DNA of 64,000 nucleotides from Streptomyces aureus (GCF_000725495.1 NZ_JNZD01000020.1:1-64000); one strand, 5' to 3'; positions 36,901 to 44,805 are shown, counted from the stretch's first letter. Numbers and translations: made by a program. The notes: generated from the sequence alone by a model not told the origin.

Positions 36901-37124
36901 TGCCAGTCCACACTGCGGCCGGGCCCGTCGGCCAGCACTGCCGTCAGCTCGTCGGCTGCAGCCGATGCCGTGCGTACCGCGGGCCAGCGGCCGTAGACGT
37001 TCGAGACGCTCAACGCCCCGGCTTCGTCGGTGACCTGCAGACTGCCGCCGGGGACCAACAGCTGACGTACCCTGTTGCGCCCGAATCTCTCCTCAGCCCA
37101 CACGGGCTGCGTGCTCACGTTCAC
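33960..37124 (-). CDS. SF2 DEAH helicase with C-terminal nuclease-like domain
   Basis: 1054 residues from the GTG at 37124; a TTG at 37145 is an alternative. Helicase motifs: MPTGTGKT (131-138), VDEAHH (241-246), FTATP (267-271), VDMLGEGFD, QFIGRFTR. After a long middle region the last 170 residues contain EAADLVGLQVNGEYLDVTLVHCKYSKK, a D-x(n)-hxCK pattern like a PD-(D/E)XK nuclease, then DLYEVCGQA. Helicase-nuclease proteins of this size are common stand-alone defence genes (restriction-like). No methyltransferase is adjacent. Confidence 0.78.
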   Translation of the reverse strand: MNVSTQPVWAEERFGRNRVRQLLVPGGSLQVTDEAGALSVSNVYGRWPAVRTASAAADELTAVLADGPGRSVDWQGSHAHTPQTVVESFRNAIAFRPHDEPHSLRRPQVGALHAVMGYWNSGLGDPGIVVMPTGTGKTETMMALLVAARMERLLVLVPSAALRDQIAGKFETLGILQEQQIVTLAALRPRVGRLDHGFKDAEEAVRFVEACNVVVATPQILNRSVGNVRAALLSSFSHLIVDEAHHAAARTWASVINDFAGRPVLLFTATPFREDRRSLPGRTIFRFPLREAQRDGYFRHINYRAVIGLHSPDEELAQLAVDQLRLDRTEGHDHVLMARAGSIAQAEQITAIYRRLAPEFDPTVVHQDIGVKRRQAAVSALRQRTCRIIVCVDMLGEGFDEPALKIAAMHEPRKSLSPMIQFIGRFTRTASGLGEATVLVLHEASASSSPLRHLLREDADWNVLLRDITDRVTSEAEATSEFDSSFQGAPAEVAVTVLEPKMSAVAYMAPSEEWRPEEALTLFRGNSEVLGDAVSLGDDQRVAWFVVERRDKVRWGAPQALEQVVYELFILYFDKERRLLYLHGSEKSGNYKELAEAVLGDDCELINGPRPYRVLAQVDRLIPTNVGLKDSHNHFTRFSLHVGSDVSQGFDSTQEHKTKTHVAASGFDNGESISINAASSGRFWSTSTASSLKAWIDWCDKQGTKLLDTSINLRQVFEGFIIPEDLTKRPELTLLAVQWPWSVYTGSRDRLTVTYGGHAVALTDVGFRVDDYSPTGPFLFSLVSENWEVPYQATVDAKGLTYRPRGQDADVTVGGGRNARSRPLVQWLNANKPDLFLEGDRLIDGDGKLINPRYERRPFDTALLTPLDWRGVDFTKESQKPQRRTDSIQYYMSAHLRANGTFDVLIDDDRSGEAADLVGLQVNGEYLDVTLVHCKYSKKKAGTRVADLYEVCGQAVGSAKWRRSVESLLEHLRGRAVQYTRRNPGISPYEVGEHKDLIAIMDRARLLLPRFHTVIAQPGLRAGTVTDRQLYILAGAETYARQVTAGDFTVYCSQ

Positions 37125-37527
37125 AGTGGTGCTCTCTTCACGCAAAGGGGAACCGGTCGGCGGAAGGCGCAGGGACCAGGCGGTGCCCGTTCAGCCGGTA
37201 TGGCGCCCGCGATCGGCGGCATCGGTGCACGAAGGCCGTGCGCGGCGCTGACCGGCACTCGGGGCATAGCCCCGGCGAAGCTTCTGCGGACCTCGCCGAG
37301 GAGACCGAACCATGTCCCACCGCACCCTTCCGGCTCGTCATGAATCGGCGGCAAGAGCCGCTGGCCGCGACGCGCAGAGGCCGACCGGACCAGGGGCCTG
37401 ACGGCCCCGAGACAAGACCCGTAACGGTGGACCGCGGAGCACGGGCCGGCATCCACTCGCCCTGCCACCCCGGCGCGCCCGATGCGACATAGACATTAGG
37501 AGCGCCTGGGCGCGGCAAGCGCGATGT
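37125..37527. other. gene-free region
   Basis: 403 bp between the helicase start and the end of the SinR-family gene. No ORF with credible bias. It should hold the helicase promoter; no clear hexamers were seen. Confidence 0.4.
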
Positions 37528-37800
37528 CTAGATATTCGTCTCCAGCCACGCGGCAACTTCACTGCTCAGGTTGTAGCTCGCCCACGGGGTGCCCGTCACG
37601 TTCATCACGAGCAATTCGTCGTTCCGGTCGACGTATCCCCTGAGGAGGTCGCGCACCTGGGAAACGGTTTTCGGTGTCGTCACCACCCACGTGGACTCCA
37701 GCGGGTGGCACCAGGATCCGAGATCCTTGATCTCCTTGATCAGGGCGGTGTAGTTCTGTCCGGGCCTGTTCAAGTCGTACCCGATCAACAATGCAGCCAT
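37528..37800 (-). CDS. SinR-family (Cas2-like ferredoxin fold) protein
   Basis: 90 residues from the ATG at 37800 (a GTG at 37809 is possible). The sequence MAALLIGYDLNRPGQNYTALIKEIKDLGSWCHPLESTWVVTT, then VRDLLRGYVDRNDELLVMNVTG, has the beta-alpha-beta-beta-alpha-beta order of the Cas2/VapD-like fold and matches proteins annotated as SinR family. No CRISPR repeats or cas1 are near. Related proteins act as nucleases or toxins in some systems; activity here is unknown. Confidence 0.72.
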   Translation of the reverse strand: MAALLIGYDLNRPGQNYTALIKEIKDLGSWCHPLESTWVVTTPKTVSQVRDLLRGYVDRNDELLVMNVTGTPWASYNLSSEVAAWLETNI

Positions 37801-38156
37801 AGCGATCACTGCCTCTTTCCCGAGGCGAACCGCCCGCAGTCACCACAGGGTTGGAGAACCCGATGGCTCGTTGTAAGGTCCCAGGGCGCGACCAACGCAC
37901 AAGGCCCCATGCCGGGTGGTTCGACCTCACGTCGAAGCCCCTGGCTGGGGCCTGTTTTGGTTCGAACGTCCACAAGTACAGCACCCCACAGGCCTCTCGG
38001 CAAGCAAGGACCCCATAAGTTGTGTTACTCGCTCGTAGGAACACAACATGTAGTGGTCCACACGTGTTTCAAGACTGAATGAACGTCAAAATCCCAACGC
38101 TACACCGCCGCGCTGACAGCGGCCGGGGCGCGGAAGTCGGCGAGGCAGGACAGTCC
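37801..38156. other. structured intergenic region upstream of the SinR-family gene
   Basis: 356 bp. TTCGAC-CTCAC-GTCGAA (37920-37936) and GCCCC-TGGCT-GGGGC (37937-37951) are two directly adjacent hairpins, the second followed on the plus strand by CTGTTTT, like a terminator. GTTGTGTT (38019-38026) and AACACAAC (38040-38047) form an 8-bp inverted repeat with a 13-bp spacer. On the minus strand all these lie in the putative leader or promoter of the SinR-family gene. Confidence 0.5.
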
Positions 38157-39209
38157 TCAGCCGCTCGTCCGCGCGACGAAAGCAGCCCGCCCCTCGCCGG
38201 GCCGCTCTGCGCACAGTGGCCGGGCCCGCGAGATCCAGCAGCGGAGCGACAAGTCGGCGAGGCTTTCGACGAAGTACCGGTCGGCGAGAACGGAACCCGG
38301 CGGGTGCACCTCGCGCGCGCTCATCCATTCCATCAGCGTGCCGGCAGCACCTCGTGCCAGCACGGGCTGATCCCTCGCCGCCCGCGTCTGGCGCCCTCCG
38401 CTCGCCCGCGTCCACACCTGATCCATGTTCTCCAGTACCTCCGCACGCAGGGACTCCAGCTCGTTGACGCTGATACGCGCTAGCTTCTCGATCCGCTCCC
38501 GGGGCGATGTCGTCTTCTGGCGGGCCATCTGCGAGACGTGGCACACGGCCGCGTAGTCCCAGACCGCGAGGCAGTCCTCGGTGACGTCGCAGTCGAGATG
38601 CAGTGCCGCTGCCAGATCTTGCATGAAGGCGGCGTCCGACTCCGGGAGCCGACGCCTCTCGAGCCCCACCAGAACACCCAGCAGGCGGGCGTCCACTTCC
38701 TCACGCGGAGAGCGGGCCAGATCGGGCTGACGCCGGAGGTTGATGCGCATCTGCCGGATCGCCCTGCCGTTCTCGGCCAGCGAGATCTTGGCAGCAGCCT
38801 CAGCTCGCTCGTACTCGCTGTCCATCTCGGCGGCCCACAGGGGCGGGACCAGCGCCTGCACACGCCCCACCTGCTCCTCGTGCTGCACTCGGTGCCCGAA
38901 GTACGCACCGGCCAGCGCGGTTTTGAGTGCGCGCTCCGGTACTGCGGCTCCGGAAAAGAAGGCAAGCAGGGCCAGGTCGTCGTAGGTGCGTCCAGGGCCG
39001 GCGTGCCGGGCCAGGGCGCAGACCAGATCTTCCGTGCCCTGCGGATAGAACCGTTCGGTTCCCCCGGCTCCTGCGCGGTGCGCACTGGAGCCCGGGATCA
39101 AGCCGTGCCGGCGCCAGCGTTCCAGCTGGCTGGCAGTTACCCGGTATCCGGACGCCGCCGCCAGGTCCATCAGTTTGAGATCTGCTCGGCTGGGTGCAGT
39201 TCTTGGCAT
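38157..39209 (-). CDS. MerR-like HTH regulator
   Basis: 350 residues. The N-terminus (LKLMDLAAASGYRVTASQLERWRRHGLIPGS... ERFYPQGTEDLVCALARH) is a MerR-type winged HTH with the typical W..HGLIP phrase. The remaining 270 residues are helical with no recognised sensor; no Cys cluster. It may control the neighbouring defence genes, but no operator was identified. The stop faces the SinR-family leader. Confidence 0.7.
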   Translation of the reverse strand: MPRTAPSRADLKLMDLAAASGYRVTASQLERWRRHGLIPGSSAHRAGAGGTERFYPQGTEDLVCALARHAGPGRTYDDLALLAFFSGAAVPERALKTALAGAYFGHRVQHEEQVGRVQALVPPLWAAEMDSEYERAEAAAKISLAENGRAIRQMRINLRRQPDLARSPREEVDARLLGVLVGLERRRLPESDAAFMQDLAAALHLDCDVTEDCLAVWDYAAVCHVSQMARQKTTSPRERIEKLARISVNELESLRAEVLENMDQVWTRASGGRQTRAARDQPVLARGAAGTLMEWMSAREVHPPGSVLADRYFVESLADLSLRCWISRARPLCAERPGEGRAAFVARTSG

Positions 39210-39486
39210 GAAAGAACGCTACGCAGAACACGGATGCGTTTTCGGACCGCCGCTGCGGGGGTCGTACGGCATCGGCGGGGGCGGATCTTCACAGTCGGCG
39301 TGCTCCGGCACAGGACAGGAACTTCGCCGCCGGCACCCCGGCCGTCCGGCGGGCCGGGATGAAAGCCAGGGCTGTCGGGCCTCAGGAGCATGGCCGCGGC
39401 GATGGCCCGGTCATGGGACGCCAGCGCTGTGGTCCCCGTGGCGAGTGATTCGACCAGCCCCGTGACCTTCCGCCAACGCCGGTCGT

Positions 39487-39780
39487 TCAGGCAGATGCGG
39501 CGCGCCGCGGCCCGGGCGCCAGGACGTGGGGGAGGTCCTCGCGGTTCTCGTCGCTCGCGAAGGCGGTCTCGGGCAGGCGACGGTAGCGGTGCAAAAGAAG
39601 GGCCAACTCCTCGGGCTCGGCATCGGCTGCTGCCACCAGGGCGGCCAGCAGCTCGGCCCGAGAGGTGCGCTCACCGGCTGCTGCGGCGGCGCGGACCAGG
39701 ATGTTCAGCCGCCGGTCGATGTCCTCGGGCCACTGCACCGAGGTGGTGCGGCGCTGCTGCTGACGGTGCAGCAACTCCAT
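39487..39780 (-). CDS. small RHH-like DNA-binding protein
   Basis: 97 residues; ATG at 39780 with GGAGGAGG upstream. The segment TSVQWPEDIDRRLNILVRAAAAAGERTSRAELLAALVAAADA has the beta-strand-helix-helix order of ribbon-helix-helix proteins. It is divergent from the 39829 gene with only 48 bp between starts, which suggests that it regulates that gene. Confidence 0.62.
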   Translation of the reverse strand: MELLHRQQQRRTTSVQWPEDIDRRLNILVRAAAAAGERTSRAELLAALVAAADAEPEELALLLHRYRRLPETAFASDENREDLPHVLAPGPRRAASA

Positions 39781-39792
39781 GACTCCTCCTCC

Positions 39793-39822
39793 ATGACAGT
39801 CAACCTATAACGAATATATAAT
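39793..39822 (+). promoter_or_regulatory. leaderless promoter of the 39829 gene
   Basis: ATGACA (39793-39798), an 18-bp spacer, and a perfect TATAAT (39817-39822) end 6 bp before the ATG at 39829. The expected transcription start coincides with the start codon, so the mRNA should be leaderless; no ribosome site is present. The AT-rich patch stands out from its surroundings. Confidence 0.7.
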
Positions 39823-39828
39823 GAGGCT

Positions 39829-40848
39829 ATGGGGACGTTGCTGCAAGACCGTCAAGCGATCACCGGGCCGCAAACGGTGCAGGTGGTGGGCCGGAAGCTG
39901 CGGCCGACGCCGGTGTTCGACACGTACTGGCGGTTCGCCGCGGCCCGGCAGGCCGTCTACGAGGCCCGCCTGCAGGGCCGGGAACAGCCGTGGACCGACG
40001 ACCCGATCCTGGCCCGGCACCGGTTCACCAACTGCTATCGGGCGGCCGACCGGGTCAGCCAGTTCCTCATCACGGATGTGATCTACAACGGTCCGCAGGC
40101 ATGGGAGGACGTATTCTTCCGCGCCCTGCTCTTCAAGATCTTCAACAAGGAGTCCACGTGGCGGCTGCTGAGCCGCGAACTGGGCGAAGTGCGCTGGGAC
40201 AGCTACACCTTCGAGGCGTACGACCGGGTGCTGTCAGCAGCCTTCGCGCGCGGCGAGCGGCTGTACTCGGCCGCCTACATCGTTCCGCCGCCGCAGCTGG
40301 GGGAGGGCCGCAAGCACCGCAACCACCTGCGGCTGCTGGAGATGATGATGACGAGCGGCGCACCCGAGCGTGTCGCCCAGGCGGAGACGATGAAGGAGGC
40401 ATACGAGATCCTGCTGGGCTACCCGGCGTTGGGTCCGTTTCTCGCCTACCAGTTCACCATCGATCTCAACTACGCACCGCAGCTCGCATTCTCGGAGATG
40501 GACTTCGTGGTCCCGGGACCCGGGGCGCGTGACGGCATCCGCAAGTGCTTCGGGCCGGCAGCCGACGGGATCGAGGCCGACGTCATCGGCTACATGGCCG
40601 CCTCCCAGGACGAGCATTTCGCCCGCCTGGGCCTGCCCTTCGCCGGGCTGAGGGGCAGGCCGCTACAGCTGATTGACTGCCAGAACCTGTTCTGCGAGGT
40701 CGACAAGTACGCGCGGGTCGCCCACCCGGACATCGCCGGTATCAGCGGCCGCACCCGCATCAAGCAGGCTTACCGCAGAGACGCTACTGCGGTGCAAGCC
40801 TGGTTTCCTCCGAAGTGGGGCCTGAACACCCCGGCCCCGGCACGGTAA
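39829..40848 (+). CDS. 5-hmdU DNA kinase helical-domain (HMUDK_hel) family protein
   Basis: 339 residues. The signature PWTDDPI (54-60), RFTNCYRAADRVSQFLI (65-81) and FFRALLFKIFNKESTW (97-112) fits the helical domain family linked to phage thymine-hypermodification enzymes (5-hydroxymethyl-dU DNA kinases and glutamyl/putrescinyl-thymine pyrophosphorylases). A P-loop kinase domain is not fused here. In bacteria such genes are often lone and accessory. Possible roles are base modification or recognition of modified phage DNA. A thymidylate-synthase-like gene lies 1.7 kb away. Confidence 0.72.
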   Translation: MGTLLQDRQAITGPQTVQVVGRKLRPTPVFDTYWRFAAARQAVYEARLQGREQPWTDDPILARHRFTNCYRAADRVSQFLITDVIYNGPQAWEDVFFRALLFKIFNKESTWRLLSRELGEVRWDSYTFEAYDRVLSAAFARGERLYSAAYIVPPPQLGEGRKHRNHLRLLEMMMTSGAPERVAQAETMKEAYEILLGYPALGPFLAYQFTIDLNYAPQLAFSEMDFVVPGPGARDGIRKCFGPAADGIEADVIGYMAASQDEHFARLGLPFAGLRGRPLQLIDCQNLFCEVDKYARVAHPDIAGISGRTRIKQAYRRDATAVQAWFPPKWGLNTPAPAR

Positions 40849-40962
40849 CCCCCCTGCCGCTGAAGTCCGGGGCGCTCGCGCTTAGGCCGGGTCGTTTGGA
40901 TCATGTACTCACCAGCCCCTGCCAGCCATCAGACCGTCCGCCAGCCGAAGCTGCCGACCTGG

Positions 40963-42081
40963 CTAGGCCGTTGCCGGTCGCGCTCGGCGGGTCTCCCTGC
41001 GGACGCGCAACCGACGCTGCGCCACCCGCCAGGTAAGACGGGCCCCCACGATGCTGAGAACCAGGAGCCAGGTCACCCAGTGGTCGACGTTCAGGACCTC
41101 CGGAGTCCATGACGGTGTTGGTCTGTGCCCCGGACTTACGGGCGGCCATGGCGGACGATCGTCGGGCCCCCAGGAGGATCCGCCTTGTCCAGCGACCCAG
41201 GCCATGGCGATGCCGAACCCCATCACAGCCCAGACGAACATGACTCGTTCCGTGGCGCCCATATTCGTCAGCACCGCGAGCAGGGCGATGCGGCCCCGAG
41301 ATACCCGGCTGGCTACCGTACCGGCGCTCACTCCAAGATCAGATGCCACCTCCGCATAGCTGTGCCCGAGCCCCTTGACGCCCCACAGGGCCTCGCGCTG
41401 CTCAGGGCGCAGGCGCCGCACAGCAGTTCCTACGACTAAGGAACGTGCCGTGTCGTTACCACTTGGCACGGTTACATCCTGACGGTCCAGCAGGGCAGGA
41501 TCGTTGCTGGGCTCCGTGACGAACTTCCGCTTCTGTTCGTCGTTCACCTTGCTCCGGATAATGGCGTACACGTATCCCTCGACGTTGTCGATGCTGGCCT
41601 CGTTGCGCAGCGCCACCATAAAGGCCTCCTGGACCACGTCCTCTGGCGCCATTCGCGACGGCGGGATGCCCGCCAGTTGGAGACGGGAGCGGGCGTAGTG
41701 CTGCATGGCCTGATGGCAGCGAGCGTAGGTATCTGCGACCGAAGGGCGCGGCTGGAACGGGCTTGGGAGATAGCACTGGAGCGGCTCCTCGGAGAGCTCT
41801 GGCCGTTTGTCATCTTCTCCGTCCGGAGTGCGGATCGACTCGGCCGCCGCCGGTGCAAGGGGAGGATCAGCCGCCGCCGTGCGGGGCGCGGGAGGCGGGT
41901 CCTGTCGTTCGTACACCCACGCGCCGTCACGGTAGACGCGCTCGTAACGTGCCTCGCCAGATTCACGGCCTGCGCGGCGAGATCGCGGTACGGGAGTCTC
42001 ATCACCGGGATCCGTGGGCAGGGGCGGATTGATCTGCACCCAGCCGCCGTACCGCCAGACACGCACCGTTTCCTCGCTCAC
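40963..42081 (-). CDS. ECF-type sigma factor with C-terminal membrane segments
   Basis: 372 residues from the GTG at 42081 (GGAGG 7 nt upstream). Residues about 1-110 are an extended N-terminal extension with WRYGGWVQINPP and YERVYRDGAWVYER repeats. Region 2 follows (APEDVVQEAFMVALRN...VEGYVYAIIRSKVND), then region 4 (LRPEQREALWGVKGLGHSYAEVASDLGVSAGTVASRVSRGRIAL). Two hydrophobic helices end the protein (VMFVWAVMGFGIAMAWVAG and WVTWLLVLSIVGARLTW). Its start overlaps the small membrane gene, a probable partner or anti-sigma. Confidence 0.78.
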   Translation of the reverse strand: MSEETVRVWRYGGWVQINPPLPTDPGDETPVPRSRRAGRESGEARYERVYRDGAWVYERQDPPPAPRTAAADPPLAPAAAESIRTPDGEDDKRPELSEEPLQCYLPSPFQPRPSVADTYARCHQAMQHYARSRLQLAGIPPSRMAPEDVVQEAFMVALRNEASIDNVEGYVYAIIRSKVNDEQKRKFVTEPSNDPALLDRQDVTVPSGNDTARSLVVGTAVRRLRPEQREALWGVKGLGHSYAEVASDLGVSAGTVASRVSRGRIALLAVLTNMGATERVMFVWAVMGFGIAMAWVAGQGGSSWGPDDRPPWPPVSPGHRPTPSWTPEVLNVDHWVTWLLVLSIVGARLTWRVAQRRLRVRRETRRARPATA

Positions 42082-42266
42082 CGCGGTGCCTCCGGTCGCT
42101 CGCAGTGCTGAAAGCATGGTGCGGACGCCTTTTGCAACTCGGCTTTTGCTCGGATGACTTCAGCCTTCCCAAGAGACCGCTGCCGAGAGGCCGCCGCGCT
42201 CAGAACCTTTCCCACGCCGGGCACAAGCACGGCGAGGGATACCACGATGACCGCTTCCCACCCCAT
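42078..42266 (-). CDS. small membrane protein coupled to the ECF sigma gene
   Basis: 62 residues; one N-terminal membrane helix (EAVIVVSLAVLVPGVGKVL) followed by a basic helix (SRQRSLGKAEVIRAKAELQ). Its TGA overlaps the sigma GTG start, so translation is coupled. Too short for a known anti-sigma domain; function unknown. Confidence 0.55.
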   Translation of the reverse strand: MGWEAVIVVSLAVLVPGVGKVLSAAASRQRSLGKAEVIRAKAELQKASAPCFQHCERPEAPR

Positions 42267-42584
42267 GGGGGCCGCCTTTCACTTATCGGCCCATTCCCGT
42301 CGCTCGGTCCTGGTGCCGTTCACAGGACCAGGGGGACGAGAAGCCGGAAACCTTCCACTTTGTGGCGCACGTCACATCGATGGGTGAGGTGGGCCGGCAG
42401 ACTTCTTGCCAGGCAGCACCCAGGCCGTCTCCCGTGACGCTTGCCGGTTAAGCCCGCGGCGTTTGGTGCCGTGCATCGCAGGGCGCGGGGCGCGCCCGAT
42501 TACTGGACGCACCTCGGTGGCTCCGGCAACGCAGCGAGGTGCAGTGCCGGGCGGCGCGGGCCAGCAAGATCCGAAAGGGGCGGT
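42267..42584. other. gene-free region
   Basis: 318 bp between the end of the thymidylate-synthase-like gene and the ECF operon. No ORF or strong hairpin seen; it should hold the ECF operon promoter. Confidence 0.4.
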
Positions 42585-43430
42585 CTAGGCTCCCAGTCCG
42601 AACAGTGGTGTGGTCACAGTGTCCTGGAGGGCCCCGAGTTCCTGCTTGGTGCAGTCCAGCCGGGCGCAGCCGGACATGACGCTCACGGTGCCGGGCGTGA
42701 GATCGGCATGGCGGGCGACCCAGGCGCACAGATGTCCCAGGGCCAGGTAGTTTCCGTAGGCGCGGTCGAACATGTAATGGCTGCGGTAGTAGGCGGCCAG
42801 ATGGACGGTGTTCGTGGCGCTGTCGAACTGGAAGGAACAGTGGCTCAGGCAGGGGAAGTCCCGGGGCTGCGTGTCCAGCGAGGCGGCCCGGATGACAGCC
42901 TCGGGTCCGGCGTCAGCTGCGTCCGACTCCTCCAGCATGCCTTCGTCGCTGTCCGCGACGTGGGCGGTGCCGGCCTCGTAGACGGCGCTCCACTTCGCCG
43001 TGGTGCGCAGCCTGTTCAGGCGCGTGATCACGCGGGCGAGCTGGTCGACCGGCTCCGGCTTGTCGGGAGTGCCGGGGTAGGAGACGAGACGGCCGAAGTA
43101 GGTGCCGTGAACGTTGCGCCGGATCTCCTTCTGCAGACGCGGGTACACGGCCCTGTAGCGTTCGCTGAGCTGCTCGTGCGTCGTGCACGTCGCGGCGAGC
43201 GCCGCCGGGAAGAGCGTGTTGACGACCGTGGCGATGGGATACAGGGGCTCTTTGGTGCGAGCCGCGCGCAGCCGGTCCAGCTCGGCCCGCAGATGCGGGT
43301 CCTCCTGCAGCGGGCGGGCGATCCGGACCATGGTGTGGAAGGCCTTCTTGCCCGGGATCTCCGACAGGCGGGTGCAGGCTTCCAGCCAGGCGCGTGAGAT
43401 GTCCGGGGCGTCGACGGTGATCGTGTGCAT
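42585..43430 (-). CDS. thymidylate-synthase-superfamily enzyme
   Basis: 281 residues from the ATG at 43430 (GGAG 7 nt upstream). Thymidylate synthase landmarks are visible: HGTYFGRLVSY (108-118, like YG.Q.R), the nucleophile region FPCLSHCSFQF (192-202; C194, H197), RSHYMFDRAYGNYLALGHLCAWVA (216-239; R216, S217, N227), and PGTVSVMSGCARLD. The final H-x-Y pair is altered. ThyA itself is about 265 residues and much closer in sequence, so this is a divergent member such as a dUMP/dCMP methylase or hydroxymethylase. Last gene of a four-gene operon. Confidence 0.78.
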   Translation of the reverse strand: MHTITVDAPDISRAWLEACTRLSEIPGKKAFHTMVRIARPLQEDPHLRAELDRLRAARTKEPLYPIATVVNTLFPAALAATCTTHEQLSERYRAVYPRLQKEIRRNVHGTYFGRLVSYPGTPDKPEPVDQLARVITRLNRLRTTAKWSAVYEAGTAHVADSDEGMLEESDAADAGPEAVIRAASLDTQPRDFPCLSHCSFQFDSATNTVHLAAYYRSHYMFDRAYGNYLALGHLCAWVARHADLTPGTVSVMSGCARLDCTKQELGALQDTVTTPLFGLGA

Positions 43431-43480
43431 CGGCTCGCTCCTTGATCGACGGGGCGTCGGGAGTGCTGACAGACGTAGAT

Positions 43481-44395
43481 TCAGGCCCAGGAGATGTCGG
43501 AGCCTTCGCGGCGTGGGGTGCGCCGCAGCGTCACCCGGAACAGGCCGGAGGATTGCGTCGTGGCGGTGACGAGGGTGTCGCCCACCATCTCTTCGCCCAC
43601 CCACGCGACGCCGGGCCGATGCGGGGAAAGCCCCGGCAGGCAGATCTGACTGCCGTCATCGGGCGGGGCGGAAGTCAGGCCGGAGGGCAGGTGGTCGAAC
43701 ACGGCGGAGGGGACGTCCAGCATCAGGCAGTCACCGGCGGCCACATGCAGCAGGGCATCGTGGGCTGCGGGCGTCAGGACGTGGACGTGAGCGTGCGCTC
43801 CGAGCGGCGGCAGAGAGCCGGCGAGTTCCGTCTTCAGCGCGGCGGGGGAGTACTTGAGCCACACGGCCTCGGCAGACCGGTCGATCATCTTCAGCCGCAC
43901 CAGATGACGCACCGTGGTGGCGTACGGCGTGCCAAGCCACCGAGCCATCCGGTAGGCGTCCAGGGGGGAGCCGGGACGCTGCAGGCCGCAGCGGGCCAGC
44001 GCGGCCCGGGCGGTCGGGCGGGGCATCAGGAACCAGGACGCGAAAGCCTCGGCCTCCTTCTCGTGCTGGGGCCAGCCCTCACCCCAGCGCCCCGACGACT
44101 GCTCCTCGTGGTCGATGCTGGTGCCGTGGCCCATCCGGTGGTGACCCAGCTCGTGCGCGGCCGTGTGCCGCATGGCCACTTCCTCGAGACCCGTGTTGAG
44201 CAGGCAGGCAGGCCCTCCGCTTCTTTGGTCTATGTACAGGCCCAGCAGACCGCCCAGCCTGCGCCCCATCACCTCCACCCCGTCCCGGCCCAATGCGCCG
44301 AACACATCGATGTATCCGTCACCTGCCGCTTCGAGGGCTGCGTGGGCCTGGGCGGCCGCGATCATCGCAGCGCCGTGCGCGTTGTTCCAGCTCAC
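43481..44395 (-). CDS. ImmA/IrrE-family metallopeptidase
   Basis: 304 residues. The zinc site HTAAHELGHH (H81, E82, H85) and EKEAEAFASWFLMP (third ligand region about 114-119) are typical of ImmA/IrrE (DUF955) peptidases that cleave partner XRE repressors. The C-terminal half is a beta-rich extension that is not part of the peptidase. Its start overlaps the XRE gene by 4 bp, so that regulator is its likely substrate. Confidence 0.88.
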   Translation of the reverse strand: MSWNNAHGAAMIAAAQAHAALEAAGDGYIDVFGALGRDGVEVMGRRLGGLLGLYIDQRSGGPACLLNTGLEEVAMRHTAAHELGHHRMGHGTSIDHEEQSSGRWGEGWPQHEKEAEAFASWFLMPRPTARAALARCGLQRPGSPLDAYRMARWLGTPYATTVRHLVRLKMIDRSAEAVWLKYSPAALKTELAGSLPPLGAHAHVHVLTPAAHDALLHVAAGDCLMLDVPSAVFDHLPSGLTSAPPDDGSQICLPGLSPHRPGVAWVGEEMVGDTLVTATTQSSGLFRVTLRRTPRREGSDISWA

Positions 44396-44805
44396 GCACG
44401 GCCTCTCTGAGCCGGGGACACCGGCCCCGACTCGTCTTCCTCGGCCTGGCGCCGGGCCTGCAGATACTGGATGAACTTCGCCACCTCGATGCGGTCGCCT
44501 TCGCTGAGAGGCCGTCCCGTGCGGGGAAGGCCGGCCAGCGCGTGTTCTCCCGCGTCGGCCGATTCCTCCTCGTCCAGGAAGTAGGAGGCCGGCAGCCGGT
44601 AGAGGCGGGCGAGCTTTTGCAGCTCCATCACCTCCACCTTGCGCAGTCCGCGCTCGATGTCGCTGACCGCCGAGCGCACGATGCCGGTGCGCTCGGCGAC
44701 CTGCTGCTGGGACAGCCCAAGGTACTCGCGCGTGCCTTTGAGCCGCTGGCCGAGGCGGGCACGCCGGTCGGCGTCCTCGGCGGGGGAGGGGGCGTTGTCG
44801 TTCAC
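44392..44805 (-). CDS. XRE-family repressor
   Basis: 137 residues with an HTH at about 18-72 (LGQRLKGTREYLGLSQQQVAERTGIVRSAVSDIERGLRKV) and an acidic helical tail (GDRIEVAKFIQYLQARRQAEEDE). It overlaps the carrier-protein gene upstream and the ImmA/IrrE gene downstream (4 bp each). A palindrome in the divergent promoter (45150-45166) is a likely binding site. The pair forms a peptidase-controlled switch. Confidence 0.88.
   Translation of the reverse strand: MNDNAPSPAEDADRRARLGQRLKGTREYLGLSQQQVAERTGIVRSAVSDIERGLRKVEVMELQKLARLYRLPASYFLDEEESADAGEHALAGLPRTGRPLSEGDRIEVAKFIQYLQARRQAEEDESGPVSPAQRGRA

Noticed and set aside
37950..37975. tRNA, because GGTTCGAA looks like a T-arm
   Set aside because: Flanking bases do not pair as a T stem and no acceptor, D or anticodon arm can be drawn.
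37528..38156. CRISPR-Cas adaptation locus, because a Cas2-like protein is present
   Set aside because: No repeat-spacer array, no cas1 and no other cas gene; SinR-family proteins with this fold occur without CRISPR.
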